Assembly: GCF_000011645.1 (NCBI RefSeq)
Contig: NC_006270.3
Span: 3,432,501 to 3,496,500 of the forward strand
Reading direction: 5' to 3'
Length of the DNA stretch: 64,000 bases
From: Bacillus licheniformis DSM 13 = ATCC 14580
Lineage (GTDB): Bacteria > Bacillota > Bacilli > Bacillales > Bacillaceae
Under the pieces are notes generated by a model. It was given only the letters and a program-made list of their open reading frames with translations, was not told the DNA's origin and did not search any database. Below are positions 32,341 through 40,187 of the stretch, piece after piece; position 1 is the stretch's first letter, and every line of letters starts with the position of its first letter. The position numbers were made by a program, and so were the translations under genes.

Positions 32341-32448
32341 TCAATCTGTTTCGATCAAAGATTCAGCTTCCGCCAAGGTTTCTTGATCTGTTACTTCAAA
32401 ACGTCTGTACAACCAATCTTTCTTTTTGTTCTGTTGTTTGCCACACAT
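32341..32448 (-). CDS. Very small basic/acidic phage ORF
   Basis: 35 codons (MCGKQQNKKKDWLYRRFEVT, DQETLAEAESLIETD). GAAAGGTGGTGAGGGTA precedes the ATG. Tight packing and the ribosome site support it; function unknown. Confidence 0.5.
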   Translation of the reverse strand: MCGKQQNKKKDWLYRRFEVTDQETLAEAESLIETD

Positions 32449-32489
32449 TACCCTCACCACCTTTCAAGAAATTCACGAAGTACTCACAA

Positions 32490-32585
32490 TCAGGACATCA
32501 ATTTCGCTTTCACAAATGCTTGATAAATCTTCATGAAACGCTCCGCCTCGCTTAATGCAAGCCATTCTTTTGTTTTGATCTTCAT
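32490..32585 (-). CDS. Very small helical phage ORF
   Basis: 31 codons (MKIKTKEWLALSEAERFMKI, YQAFVKAKLMS) with GGGAGGTGAGAAA before the ATG. A single amphipathic helix; function unknown. Confidence 0.5.
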   Translation of the reverse strand: MKIKTKEWLALSEAERFMKIYQAFVKAKLMS

Positions 32586-32599
32586 TTTCTCACCTCCCT

Positions 32600-33154
32600 T
32601 CAATGGGTCATAACATCTATAGCAATGTCGTTTTTATCAGCGAATTCTTCAAACAGACTTTTTTGTCCTGAGGCTCTTCCTAAATCACTAACTGTCGATA
32701 CTAAGGTAACCATGAATAAAGTGATATCCGGATTCTGATAATCCCAAAGGAAATCGAATACCTCTTCTTCCGTTCCTATGCAATTGTCTATTCCTTTTTC
32801 TTTGACAGCATGCATGGTACTGAAATAGTCTTTCATTCCAAACTTTTCACCATCATACTGCTTACGGATGGGGAACATCTGCATCAATTCTCCGGGTGTA
32901 AGCTTTCCTATTACGGTTTGAATGAACTCAATTAAACGCAGCTTTACTTCTAGGAAACGGCGTGATCTAGCCTTCTCCAGGTTGATCATCTTGATTCCAG
33001 CAAACGCGATTTTCTTGAAATCGTCTGTGTCAATTTGATTAGTTCTTTGTATTTTTCTCGCACTCTCAATTACCGCTTTTTGAAACATCCTGTGGTAGAT
33101 TGAGTAGTGGTCTGGCTTTCGAGTACCCTCGATCACTTTGAGTTGTGTTTTCAT
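32600..33154 (-). CDS. Phage protein of unknown function in the early region
   Basis: 184 residues from the ATG at 33154 (GAGGAGGATTTTC upstream). A basic helical first half (IYHRMFQKAVIESARKIQRT, LEKARSRRFLEVKLRLIEFI) precedes LTPGELMQMFPIRKQYDGEK and a C-terminal acidic segment. No domain is recognised. Its position right after the immunity cluster suggests an early function. Confidence 0.65.
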   Translation of the reverse strand: MKTQLKVIEGTRKPDHYSIYHRMFQKAVIESARKIQRTNQIDTDDFKKIAFAGIKMINLEKARSRRFLEVKLRLIEFIQTVIGKLTPGELMQMFPIRKQYDGEKFGMKDYFSTMHAVKEKGIDNCIGTEEEVFDFLWDYQNPDITLFMVTLVSTVSDLGRASGQKSLFEEFADKNDIAIDVMTH

Positions 33155-33211
33155 GAAAATCCTCCTCATTTGCTTAGTCCGCAGGGGCATCTTCCTCTTT
33201 TACTAGGAATG

Positions 33212-33400
33212 CTAGTCATCTTCCCCTACAATCACAATGTGATCTAATGCGAAGCGGAGACAGGAATCAATTAATTTATGTAACTTGATACCTGTTTCTG
33301 CACTTAAATCTTTTAACTGTTGATGTGTATCTGTACTAATCACAACAACTTTTTGCGCTTTTTCGGGCTGTTCACGTTTTAGTTCTAGTGTGCATGTCAT
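33212..33400 (-). CDS. Ribbon-helix-helix-like small regulator candidate
   Basis: 62 residues: VVVISTDTHQQLKDLSAETG, IKLHKLIDSCLRFALDHI. A beta strand followed by two helices fits an Arc/CopG-type ribbon-helix-helix protein. AGGAGGGTTTATC precedes the ATG, which overlaps the stop of the upstream small ORF as ATGA. Confidence 0.6.
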   Translation of the reverse strand: MTCTLELKREQPEKAQKVVVISTDTHQQLKDLSAETGIKLHKLIDSCLRFALDHIVIVGEDD

Positions 33401-33525
33401 GATAAACCCTCCTCATTTTTTAGGTCTGCATGATATTTAATTGCCATTGGTATTTTGATGTGATGGTCAGTGTATGTCGTTTCATTCCCTTGAGCTGTTG
33501 CTTTTTTTGAGTAACAGCTATCCAC
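33397..33525 (-). CDS. Small ORF coupled to the RHH gene
   Basis: 42 codons from GTG at 33525 (weak ribosome site GAAGAA). Sequence includes DSCYSKKATAQGNETTYTDH and HIKIPMAIKYHADLKNEEGL. The stop overlaps the next start as ATGA. No family recognised. Confidence 0.4.
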   Translation of the reverse strand: MDSCYSKKATAQGNETTYTDHHIKIPMAIKYHADLKNEEGLS

Positions 33526-33531
33526 ACTTCT

Positions 33532-33720
33532 TCAATCTTGAAATAGATCATTCAGAGTGCAGCCAAACAATTTGGTAAGCGCCTTTGCTTCTCTTAAAGT
33601 AAATTCCTTTTTCCCACGTTCCTTTTCATGGTAGGTCTGTGGATGAATACCGATTTTTCGAGCGACATCTTTTTGATACAATCCACGTTCTCGACGAGCA
33701 ACGTAGAGTTTATGTATCAT
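33532..33720 (-). CDS. Cro/C1-type XRE regulator
   Basis: 62 residues forming one helix-turn-helix domain: KLYVARRERGLYQKDVARKI, GIHPQTYHEKERGKKEFTLR, EAKALTKLFGCTLNDLF. Its ATG overlaps the antirepressor stop as ATGA, so it is translated with it. It probably acts as a second Cro-like repressor in the lysis/lysogeny decision. Confidence 0.85.
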   Translation of the reverse strand: MIHKLYVARRERGLYQKDVARKIGIHPQTYHEKERGKKEFTLREAKALTKLFGCTLNDLFQD

Positions 33721-34511
33721 GACGCCTCACCCACACCGTACTTAATGGCCATTTCCTTCACGATCGCTAGATAAATTTCAGTCAAGCGAGCATCATCGCC
33801 AATAACGTCCATTTTGTTTACCTTGTCTATTTTTGACTTAGGCACACCGTTTAAGGCCATTTCGGATTTCTTATTCGTAAGCCTAATGGATAAACGACAC
33901 CTCGCTCTATCTTCCAACAATTGATAACTTTCTTTCCTAACATCTGCATAGGCTTGGAAACCGCCTTTTGATAGCGCAATAGCATTGATGATCTTGTTCA
34001 CTTTCTTTTTCCATTCAGTAGGATTAAGCGAAAGAACTTCTTTAATGTTGTCTTGCTTCTTTTCAACAGCATCAAGGCGTTTGTCTTGTTCCTGCTGCTT
34101 TAGTTGTGTACGGGCTACTGAATCAAAAATTTGCTTGAACATTTGTAGTTCAGGGCTTAACTGGGATGTATCAATTTGAGTTTGCTTGACGTTGTAATAC
34201 TCATCCACAAGCATTTCATAAGCGTCCCAGGCTTGATCGGTATTTAGTGACTTCGCATGAAGCCATGCACCTTTTTCCGTCCAAAGGTAGAGCGTTTGGG
34301 CGTTTTTTGAACCATCCTCAATTTGCGTATGGTTGATAAAATCCCGTTTTTCCTTCCCTTGCAAAGAGTAAAAATGTTTCCCTTCTTTAAAGCGATTTAT
34401 GTTACGTTTAAAATTCTCGGAGATCCGACGGTTATTCGTCCCATAGCTTTCTGCCAACTGGGTTGTTGTTAAAACACGTTGGTTATTCTTTTCAATAATT
34501 GATAGATTCAT
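33717..34511 (-). CDS. ORF6N/ORF6C antirepressor
   Basis: 264 residues from the ATG at 34511 (AAAGGAGAGAAACC upstream). N-terminal ORF6N domain (VLTTTQLAESYGTNNRRISE, HFYSLQGKEKRDFI), a coiled coil (LKQQEQDKRLDAVEKKQDNI) and an ORF6C-type C-terminus (WKKKVNKIINAIALSKGGFQ, YGVGEAS). Such antirepressors bind and inactivate phage repressors or act as DNA-binding switches. It is the second gene of the leftward immunity operon. Confidence 0.85.
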   Translation of the reverse strand: MNLSIIEKNNQRVLTTTQLAESYGTNNRRISENFKRNINRFKEGKHFYSLQGKEKRDFINHTQIEDGSKNAQTLYLWTEKGAWLHAKSLNTDQAWDAYEMLVDEYYNVKQTQIDTSQLSPELQMFKQIFDSVARTQLKQQEQDKRLDAVEKKQDNIKEVLSLNPTEWKKKVNKIINAIALSKGGFQAYADVRKESYQLLEDRARCRLSIRLTNKKSEMALNGVPKSKIDKVNKMDVIGDDARLTEIYLAIVKEMAIKYGVGEAS

Positions 34512-34527
34512 GGTTTCTCTCCTTTTT

Positions 34528-34542
34528 TCGCATTTCATGCGA
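34528..34542. promoter_or_regulatory. Candidate operator O3-like palindrome
   Basis: TCGCAT-TTC-ATGCGA, a perfect 6-3-6 palindrome between the DUF739-type gene and the antirepressor. It matches the sites in the divergent promoter region, so the repressor could block transcription elongation here. Confidence 0.6.
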
Positions 34543-34754
34543 CATACTGATTAAAAAAAATAACTGTTGCTTCCTTACTCGTTAAACCTAGAACAGTACA
34601 TATTAGATTTGCTTCTTTAATTGAGAAAGTTTCTCCGTTACTATTGAGTTTTCTATAGAATGTACTTCTATCTACGCCAATTTTTTTTTGCAAGCTCGCC
34701 GATAGTCATTCCATTTTCGACAATCTTCCCTCTTAACTTATTTACATTGACCAC
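34535..34754 (-). pseudogene. DUF739-type Cro-like regulator, frameshifted in an A9 tract
   Basis: From GTG at 34754 (GGGGGTG upstream) the frame reads VNVNKLRGKIVENGMTIGEL then AKK and stops early. A one-base excess in a run of nine A (plus-strand T 34681-34689) breaks the frame. With eight A the product is an uninterrupted 72-residue DUF739-type helix-turn-helix protein (IGVDRSTFYRKLNSNGETFS, IKEANLICTVLGLTSKEATV, IFFNQYVA). It is the first gene from the rightmost leftward promoter. Either it is broken or slippage on A9 restores it. Confidence 0.8.
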
Positions 34755-34776
34755 GCTATCACCCCCTTTTCTATTT

Positions 34777-34791
34777 TCGCATATAGTGCGA
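34777..34791. promoter_or_regulatory. Candidate operator O1
   Basis: TCGCAT-ATA-GTGCGA, one mismatch from a 6-3-6 palindrome. It lies just downstream of the predicted start of the leftward early transcript, so binding would repress it. Confidence 0.65.
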
Positions 34792-34802
34792 TTTCGATTT
34801 TC

Positions 34803-34831
34803 ATTATAGGCTCTTATTTTCTTAAAGTCAA
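34803..34831 (-). promoter_or_regulatory. Leftward early promoter (PR-like)
   Basis: On the minus strand TTGACT (34826-34831) is followed after exactly 17 bases by TATAAT (34803-34808), a near-consensus sigma-A promoter. It drives the DUF739-type, antirepressor and XRE genes. Confidence 0.85.
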
Positions 34832-34881
34832 CACTAATTTCGCAAATATCAATAAATAAACGATAAAAAAATTATCTTTTG

Positions 34882-34910
34882 TTGCATATATGCGAAATAA
34901 GTGTTATTCT
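34882..34910 (+). promoter_or_regulatory. Repressor promoter overlapping an operator
   Basis: TTGCAT (34882-34887), 17-base spacer, TATTCT (34905-34910). The -35 lies inside TTGCATATATGCGA (34882-34895), an operator-like palindrome with a two-base centre. A half-site TTCGCA is at 34839-34844. This layout suggests the repressor controls its own synthesis. Confidence 0.7.
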
Positions 34911-34930
34911 AACATTGGGAGGTGAAGAGA

Positions 34931-35569
34931 ATGACAGTAGGAGAAAGAATAAGAAGTAGAAGAAAACAACTAAATATGTCAGTTGACCAGCTTGCCCAAA
35001 AACTGAAAAAAAACAGGGCAACGGTTTACAGGTATGAAAGTAATGAAATTGACAACATGCCCTTGACAGTACTAGAACCCTTAGCAAAGGCATTGAATGT
35101 TACTCCTGCATACCTAATGGGATGGGAAAGCACAGAACCTGTTCAGCTATCAACCAAATACCCATACTACCCGATAGGCATATCCGCCGGCCTTCCTTTA
35201 TGCATAGACAGCATAGATGAGAACAATGTGGAGTACATCTTAATACCGGACAACCTTATGGGCAAATGGGCAGGTAGGAAAGACATCTTTATGATGCGGA
35301 TTAATGGCGATAGCATGAATAGGATTATGCCCCACGACTCACTGATTGCAGTAAGGCCTGTACCATTATCCAATCTACGCGATGGAGATATAGTGGTTTA
35401 CAGTGACGGCGGGGATTATGCTGTCAAGAGATTTTACCGCAGGGAAGATAAAGTTATATTTAGGCCTGATTCTTCCGATTTAAATTTTACGGATTACGTA
35501 ACATCTGCTGATAACATCGATTTAAGAATTCACGGAAAAGTAGTTCTATATATCGCAGAATTAGATTAA
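34931..35569 (+). CDS. Phage repressor, XRE helix-turn-helix plus S24 autocleavage domain
   Basis: 212 residues from the ATG at 34931 (GGGAGGTGAAGAGA upstream). Residues 1-65 are a helix-turn-helix domain (MSVDQLAQKLKKNRATVYRY). The C-terminal part is a LexA/CI-type S24 peptidase: likely cleavage site Ala86-Gly87 in GISAGLPL, nucleophile Ser128 in NGDSMNRIMP and Lys166 in DYAVKRF. It maintains lysogeny and would be inactivated by RecA after DNA damage. It diverges from the leftward early operon. Confidence 0.92.
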   Translation: MTVGERIRSRRKQLNMSVDQLAQKLKKNRATVYRYESNEIDNMPLTVLEPLAKALNVTPAYLMGWESTEPVQLSTKYPYYPIGISAGLPLCIDSIDENNVEYILIPDNLMGKWAGRKDIFMMRINGDSMNRIMPHDSLIAVRPVPLSNLRDGDIVVYSDGGDYAVKRFYRREDKVIFRPDSSDLNFTDYVTSADNIDLRIHGKVVLYIAELD

Positions 35570-35596
35570 GTTGTTAGCGCTAAAAATTTAATCACA

Positions 35597-35623
35597 GGCG
35601 GGACGATCACCCGCCTTTTTTTA
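35597..35623 (+). terminator. Intrinsic terminator between repressor and integrase
   Basis: GGCGGG and CCCGCC pair over ACGATCA and are followed by seven T. Confidence 0.85.
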
Positions 35624-35639
35624 AAGGAGTGAATTTAGT

Positions 35640-36734
35640 ATGCCTGTCTATAAAGACAAGGAAAGGGGAACATATTATTTTATCATATCCTATACAAACA
35701 GAAATGGAGAATACAAACAGATAAAAAGAAGAGGATTTAAATCAAGCGGAGAAGCGAAGAGGGCTGAAGCAGAAACCCTTTTACGACTAGAAACTGACGA
35801 CGGAGAAAATGAAGATAATCCAACTTTTGAATTTGTCGCAAAAGAATACTTGAAATGGTACAAAAAAAGAAGAAAGGCATCATCATATTTAAAAACAAGT
35901 AGCATTATAAATACTCACTTGATACCAAGGTTCGGGAGCAAGAAAATTAACAACATTCGTTCAAGGGACATAATGCGTTTTCAGAATGATTTGCTTGATA
36001 GATATGCCGTTGCGCACGTCAAAAAGATACATCAAGTTTTATCGGCTGTATTTAACTTTGCGATTAAACAAGAGTACACAAAAGATAATCCAGCACGTTT
36101 AGCAGGAAATGTGGATATAGAAGAAGATAAACACATCAATTATTGGACGTTAGACGAGTTTAAAGCGTTTATTCAACACGTAGATGATCAGTTATATTAT
36201 GCACTTTTTATGACACTCTATTATAGCGGTATGCGAAAGGGAGAGTTATTAGCTCTCACATGGGGAGATATTGATTTTGACAGTAACACTATAAATATCG
36301 ATAAGACCGTTTATAACCGAATAGTGACTAAACCAAAAACAACATCGTCTATACGAAAAATCATGATGCCTAAACACGTAATGAGGTTATTAGCTCAATT
36401 AAAAGCAAAAACCAAGACAAAAATGACATATGTAGTATTTGGGGAATTTCATGACCACATTTCAACTACAACACTAGATAGAAAATACGCTGAATACGTT
36501 AAGGCGGCAAAGGTTAAAAAAATTCGTCTACATGATTTCCGCCATTCACATGCTAGCTATTTAATTAACAGGAACACAATCCCATCTGTCGTGGCAAAAA
36601 GGCTCGGTCACAAGGATGTGGGCACAACACTCAACATATACAGCCATTTATATCCGAGCACAGAAAAAGAAGCCGTCCTCAAAATGGAAGACGACTTCAA
36701 GACTGCTGAAATTATTCACCTTAAAGAAGCTTGA
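35640..36734 (+). CDS. int: Tyrosine site-specific integrase
   Basis: 364 residues. The N-terminal arm-binding domain begins MPVYKDKERGTYYFIISYTN. A SAM-like core-binding domain follows (ATSSYLKTSS-type helix near residues 80-100, FQNDLLDRYAVAHVKKIHQV). The catalytic domain has the first Arg in YSGMRKGELLALTWGDI, HDFRHSHASYLI (H-x-x-R), GHKDVGTTLNIYSHL with His and the nucleophile Tyr. It recombines phage attP with the ssrA-end attB. It sits 80 bases from the tmRNA end, as is usual for ssrA-integrating phages. Confidence 0.95.
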   Translation: MPVYKDKERGTYYFIISYTNRNGEYKQIKRRGFKSSGEAKRAEAETLLRLETDDGENEDNPTFEFVAKEYLKWYKKRRKASSYLKTSSIINTHLIPRFGSKKINNIRSRDIMRFQNDLLDRYAVAHVKKIHQVLSAVFNFAIKQEYTKDNPARLAGNVDIEEDKHINYWTLDEFKAFIQHVDDQLYYALFMTLYYSGMRKGELLALTWGDIDFDSNTINIDKTVYNRIVTKPKTTSSIRKIMMPKHVMRLLAQLKAKTKTKMTYVVFGEFHDHISTTTLDRKYAEYVKAAKVKKIRLHDFRHSHASYLINRNTIPSVVAKRLGHKDVGTTLNIYSHLYPSTEKEAVLKMEDDFKTAEIIHLKEA

Positions 36735-36750
36735 TACTCTAGCGCGTAAA

Positions 36751-36774
36751 AATTCTTACCACAATTCTTACCAC
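36751..36774. repeat. Tandem 12-bp repeat beside the att site, probable integrase arm sites
   Basis: AATTCTTACCAC occurs twice with no gap (36751-36762, 36763-36774), between the integrase stop and the tmRNA end. Direct repeats at this place are typical integrase or excisionase arm sites. Confidence 0.65.
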
Positions 36775-36816
36775 GGTTTCATAAACCCTATCAAATCAAC
36801 CTTAAAACTCAAAAGA

Positions 36817-37169
36817 TGGAGACGGTGGGAGTCGAACCCACGTCCAGAAACGTCGATTGCTTCAGCGTCTACGAGCGTAGCCCTGCATATTTAGTTTCGC
36901 TCATCTTCGTGCCTGCGGGCGGGCCCTAGGAGAGCTAGTCTGATGAGTCTCTTCCTGCGCCCTCAGACGGGGGCGCAAGCGTAGCCTACTTCGTTATGGG
37001 CTCTTAACCGGCACATAGGCGATGCGGGCAAGAGCTCGCTGCGCTAATTAGGCAGCTAGTGCTAAGTTCTGGTTAGATTTGCCAGTTATATTTAGGTGCG
37101 TTTTTACGAGATCGCCTCTCGGCTCGCAGCTCAAGCTCGATCCGTCCCTGTCGAATCCGTAACGTCCCC
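36817..37169 (-). ncRNA. ssrA: Transfer-messenger RNA (tmRNA), prophage att site at its 3' end
   Basis: On the minus strand the RNA begins GGGGACGTTACGGATTCGAC and ends with the T-arm GGTTCGACTCCC and CCGTCTCCA. The acceptor stem GGGGACG pairs with CGTCTCC. The tag frame at 37083-37048 reads GKSNQNLALAA then TAA. The RNA rescues stalled ribosomes with SmpB, encoded just upstream. After the discriminator A the DNA reads TCTTTTG, so the terminal CCA is not encoded in this copy. The sequence beyond the stem comes from the integrated phage. Confidence 0.95.
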
Positions 37170-37207
37170 TTGGATGAAAAGGAAGCCGGATCACTGGCTG
37201 CATCACT

Positions 37208-37236
37208 ATTATAACAAGATCACGCGTCAATTCCAA
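37208..37236 (-). promoter_or_regulatory. ssrA promoter
   Basis: On the minus strand TTGGAA (37231-37236), 17 bases, then TATAAT (37208-37213). It would give a precursor with about 30 extra 5' bases for RNase P removal. Confidence 0.75.
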
Positions 37237-37285
37237 ATGGTAATGTCTGTGATCACGTTCATATAGGATAACATGAGTTCTGGCT

Positions 37286-37759
37286 TTAGATCAAGCCTTT
37301 TTGCCTGTCGCGGAACGCTCTTTCGATTTCGCGTTTGGCGTCTTTGCGCTTCAAGTCTTCGCGTTTGTCGAACTTCTTCTTCCCTTTTCCGAGACCGAGC
37401 AGCACTTTTGCGAAGCCGTTCTTCAAATAAATCTTGAGCGGTACGAGCGAATATCCCTGCTCTTTCGTCAAACCGATCAATTTGTTGATCTGCTTGCGGT
37501 GCATCAAAAGCTTTCTCGTTCGCAACGGATCATGGTTGTAGCGGTTCCCCTGCTCATACGGGCTGATGTGCATATTGTGGAGGAACACTTCTCCGCGTTC
37601 AATTTTGGCAAACGCGTCCTTTAAATTCACCCGACCGGCGCGAATGGACTTGATTTCCGTTCCTTGAAGCACGATGCCTGTTTCGTATGTTTCTTCTATG
37701 AAATAATCGTGATTTGCTTTTTTATTTTGGGAAACAACCTTCCCTTCTCCCTTTGGCAT
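37286..37759 (-). CDS. smpB: SsrA-binding protein SmpB
   Basis: 157 residues from the ATG at 37759 (GGAGGAGGTTGCCGT upstream). Family features: KKANHDYFIEETYETGIVLQ, GTEIKSIRAGRVNLKDAFA, KLLMHRKQINKLIG, YLKNGFAKVLLGLGKGKKKF and a basic C-terminal tail. It escorts tmRNA into stalled ribosomes. It lies between rnr and ssrA as in other bacilli. Confidence 0.97.
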   Translation of the reverse strand: MPKGEGKVVSQNKKANHDYFIEETYETGIVLQGTEIKSIRAGRVNLKDAFAKIERGEVFLHNMHISPYEQGNRYNHDPLRTRKLLMHRKQINKLIGLTKEQGYSLVPLKIYLKNGFAKVLLGLGKGKKKFDKREDLKRKDAKREIERAFRDRQKGLI

Positions 37760-37790
37760 ACGGCAACCTCCTCCCGCCTTCAATCTCACT

Positions 37791-37854
37791 AAAGGGCGGC
37801 GAATACGTATTATTCTATCAAATGAACGTTCGTCTTACAATTTCGCCGCCCTTT
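37791..37854. repeat. 13-bp perfect inverted repeat flanking the smpB promoter
   Basis: AAAGGGCGGCGAA (37791-37803) and TTCGCCGCCCTTT (37842-37854) enclose a sigma-A-like promoter for smpB: minus-strand TTGTAA (37835-37840), 17 bases, TAGAAT (37812-37817). As RNA from rnr it would be a hairpin with a long loop. On the plus strand it has seven T after the stem. Confidence 0.65.
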
Positions 37855-37870
37855 TTTTGACGTGTGCCGT

Positions 37871-40174
37871 CTATTTTTTCTTTTTCTTGCGTTTTTGTTT
37901 CGGCGCGTTTTGAAAACCGCGTTTTTTCTTTACTTTTTTCTTTTTCGGCTTGGTGAACCATTCCCCTTTGTCAGCCGATGGAGCCTCTCTTTTTGAAGCC
38001 TTTTTCTGCTTTGGCTCCGGCTTCTGCCGGCGGCGGGAGCCTTTCATGCCGACGATTTCAAAATCGATGTTCCGCTCGTCTTTATTGACGTCAACGACGC
38101 GGACCGTAATCTCATCGCCGATCCGGTACACGTTGCCCGTGCGCTCGCCGATCATCGCGTAGTGCTGTTCATCATAACGGTAGAAATCATCCGTCATAAA
38201 GCTGACGTGGACAAGCCCTTCGATCGTGTTCGGCAGCTCGACGAACATGCCGAAGTTCGTGACGGAGCTGATGACGCCGTCAAATTCTTCACCGATCTTA
38301 TCCAGCATAAATTCGGTTTTTTTCAGATCGTCCGTTTCCCGCTCCGCATCTACGGCATTGCGTTCCATATTTGACGTATGCTCGGCGATCTCAGGCAGTT
38401 TCTCGGCCCATTTTTCCCTTGTCGCTTCGTCTGTCTTGCCCTGAATCAAATAGGTCCTGATCAGTCTGTGGACGATTAAGTCAGGATAGCGGCGAATCGG
38501 AGACGTGAAATGCGTGTAGAATTCAGTCGACAAGCCGAAGTGCCCCAGGCTTTGCGGATCGTATTTCGCCTGTTTCATCGACCTGAGCATAACCGTTGAA
38601 ATTACGGCTTCTTCAGGACGATCCCTGACTTCTTCAAGCACGCTTTGCAGCGCTTTCGGATGGATACTTCCCGCCGTTCCTTTGACGACATAGCCGAATG
38701 TCGTAACGAACTCCAAAAATCTCTGCAGCTTTTCCTGATCTGGATCTTCGTGAATCCGGTAAATAAACGGAACATTCATCCAATGAAAGTGCTCAGCGAC
38801 CGTTTCATTGGCGACAAGCATAAATTCTTCAATCAGCTTTTCAGCAGTCGACCGTTCTCTCAAGACGACGTCCTTCGCTTTTCCTTCTTCGTCGACGAGA
38901 ACCTTCGCTTCCTTAAAGTCAAAGTCGACGGCTCCGCGTTCCATCCGCTTGCCGCGCAGAATCGCAGCCAAGTCTTCCATGTCTTTAAACATCGGGACAA
39001 GGGCCTCATACTTCTGTTTCAGCTCTTCATCATCATCGACTAAAATTTTGTTCACATCAGAATAAGTCATCCGCTCGGTCGTTTTAATGACGCTTTGAAA
39101 AATTTCGTGCTCGACGACTTGCCCTTGAGGATTAATGAGCATTTCGCATGACATTGTCAGCCTGTCGACCTTCGGATTCAAGGAGCAGATTCCATTTGAC
39201 AGCCTGTGCGGGATCATCGGAATCACCCGGTCGACAAGGTAGACGCTCGTGCCGCGTTCATACGCTTCCTGGTCAATCGGAGATCCTTCCGTTACATAAT
39301 GGCTGACGTCGGCAATGTGGACGCCGAGTTTATAATGGCCGTTTTTGAGTTTTGTGACGGTAACGGCATCGTCCAAGTCTTTGGCATCTGCGCCGTCGAT
39401 CGTGACGATCGTTTGATCGCGCAGATCCCGTCTGCCTTCAAGATCTTTCTCATCGATTGTATCAGGCGTATTGCCGGCCTGTTCCATCGCCTCAGCCGGA
39501 AAGTCTCCCGGGAGGCCGTGCTTATGAATAATCGAAAGAATGTCGATGCCGGGATCGTTTTTATGACCGAGAATCTCGATGACTTCCCCTTCTGCACTCA
39601 TCCGGCCTTCAGGATAGCTTGTCAGGCGGACGACGACTTTATGACCCTCGACGGCGCCGTTTTTGGCGTGCTTCGGAATAAAGATGTCATTCGTGATTTT
39701 TTTATCGTCGGGAATGACGAAGCCGAAGTTTTTCGTCTCTGTGTATGTGCCGACAATCTTCTGAATGTTGCGCTCGATGATGCGGATGATGGCCCCTTCT
39801 TTTTTTGTACCGCCGGATTCTGTGCTCAGGCGGACGAGCACGGTATCTCCGTTCATTGCTGTGTTCAGCTCAGACGGCGGAATGAAGACATCGTCAAGCG
39901 AGGAGTCTTCGGGAAGGACAAACGCGAAGCCTTTCGCGTGCGCCGACACCTTCCCTTTGATCAGATTCATTTTTTCGGGCAAACCGTAGCGGTTGCTTCT
40001 CGTTCTGACGACAAGCCCTTTTTCTTCAAGGGTTACAAGAGCTTTGACGAGCTCTTTGTATTCGTCCGAATCGGTGATTTCCAGCATCTCTTCCAGTTCC
40101 TGAACTGTAAGAGGTTTATATGCTTCTTCTTTCATAAAGGAGAGAAGCTTATCCATAAATTCTTCTTTTTCCAC
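37871..40174 (-). CDS. rnr: Ribonuclease R
   Basis: 767 residues from GTG (GGAGGTCTGATTA upstream). Cold-shock domains in the first third, RNB catalytic domain with DGADAKDLDDAVTV (active-site Asp cluster), HIADVSHYV and FTSPIRRYPDLIVHRL. An S1 RNA-binding domain lies at about 620-710 (GVISSVTNFGMFVELPNTIE) and a very basic Lys-rich tail. It degrades structured RNA 3' to 5' and works with tmRNA-SmpB on faulty mRNA. Operon order secG-est-rnr-smpB is conserved. Confidence 0.97.
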   Translation of the reverse strand: MEKEEFMDKLLSFMKEEAYKPLTVQELEEMLEITDSDEYKELVKALVTLEEKGLVVRTRSNRYGLPEKMNLIKGKVSAHAKGFAFVLPEDSSLDDVFIPPSELNTAMNGDTVLVRLSTESGGTKKEGAIIRIIERNIQKIVGTYTETKNFGFVIPDDKKITNDIFIPKHAKNGAVEGHKVVVRLTSYPEGRMSAEGEVIEILGHKNDPGIDILSIIHKHGLPGDFPAEAMEQAGNTPDTIDEKDLEGRRDLRDQTIVTIDGADAKDLDDAVTVTKLKNGHYKLGVHIADVSHYVTEGSPIDQEAYERGTSVYLVDRVIPMIPHRLSNGICSLNPKVDRLTMSCEMLINPQGQVVEHEIFQSVIKTTERMTYSDVNKILVDDDEELKQKYEALVPMFKDMEDLAAILRGKRMERGAVDFDFKEAKVLVDEEGKAKDVVLRERSTAEKLIEEFMLVANETVAEHFHWMNVPFIYRIHEDPDQEKLQRFLEFVTTFGYVVKGTAGSIHPKALQSVLEEVRDRPEEAVISTVMLRSMKQAKYDPQSLGHFGLSTEFYTHFTSPIRRYPDLIVHRLIRTYLIQGKTDEATREKWAEKLPEIAEHTSNMERNAVDAERETDDLKKTEFMLDKIGEEFDGVISSVTNFGMFVELPNTIEGLVHVSFMTDDFYRYDEQHYAMIGERTGNVYRIGDEITVRVVDVNKDERNIDFEIVGMKGSRRRQKPEPKQKKASKREAPSADKGEWFTKPKKKKVKKKRGFQNAPKQKRKKKKK

Positions 40175-40187
40175 TAATCAGACCTCC

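Larger units (their letters stand above)
1..36816. mobile_element. Siphovirus-type prophage integrated at ssrA (one end outside the window)
   Basis: Contiguous phage modules run from lysis genes at position 1 to a tyrosine integrase ending at 36734, directly abutting the 3' end of the tmRNA gene. Structural, packaging, replication and immunity genes are nearly all present, so the element looks close to complete. Only the distal end, including the rest of the amidase gene and the second att site, is missing. The HK97-type head, a TP901-type tape measure and a Dit/Tal/BppU tail tip indicate a long non-contractile tail. The lysis genes resemble those of PBSX, which suggests a mosaic. The exact boundary at ssrA is inferred from the tmRNA end. 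Confidence 0.95.

Noticed and set aside
39206..40177. 323-codon plus-strand open frame opposite rnr
   Set aside because: It mirrors the codon structure of RNase R, lacks a ribosome site and shows no recognisable domain; a shadow frame.
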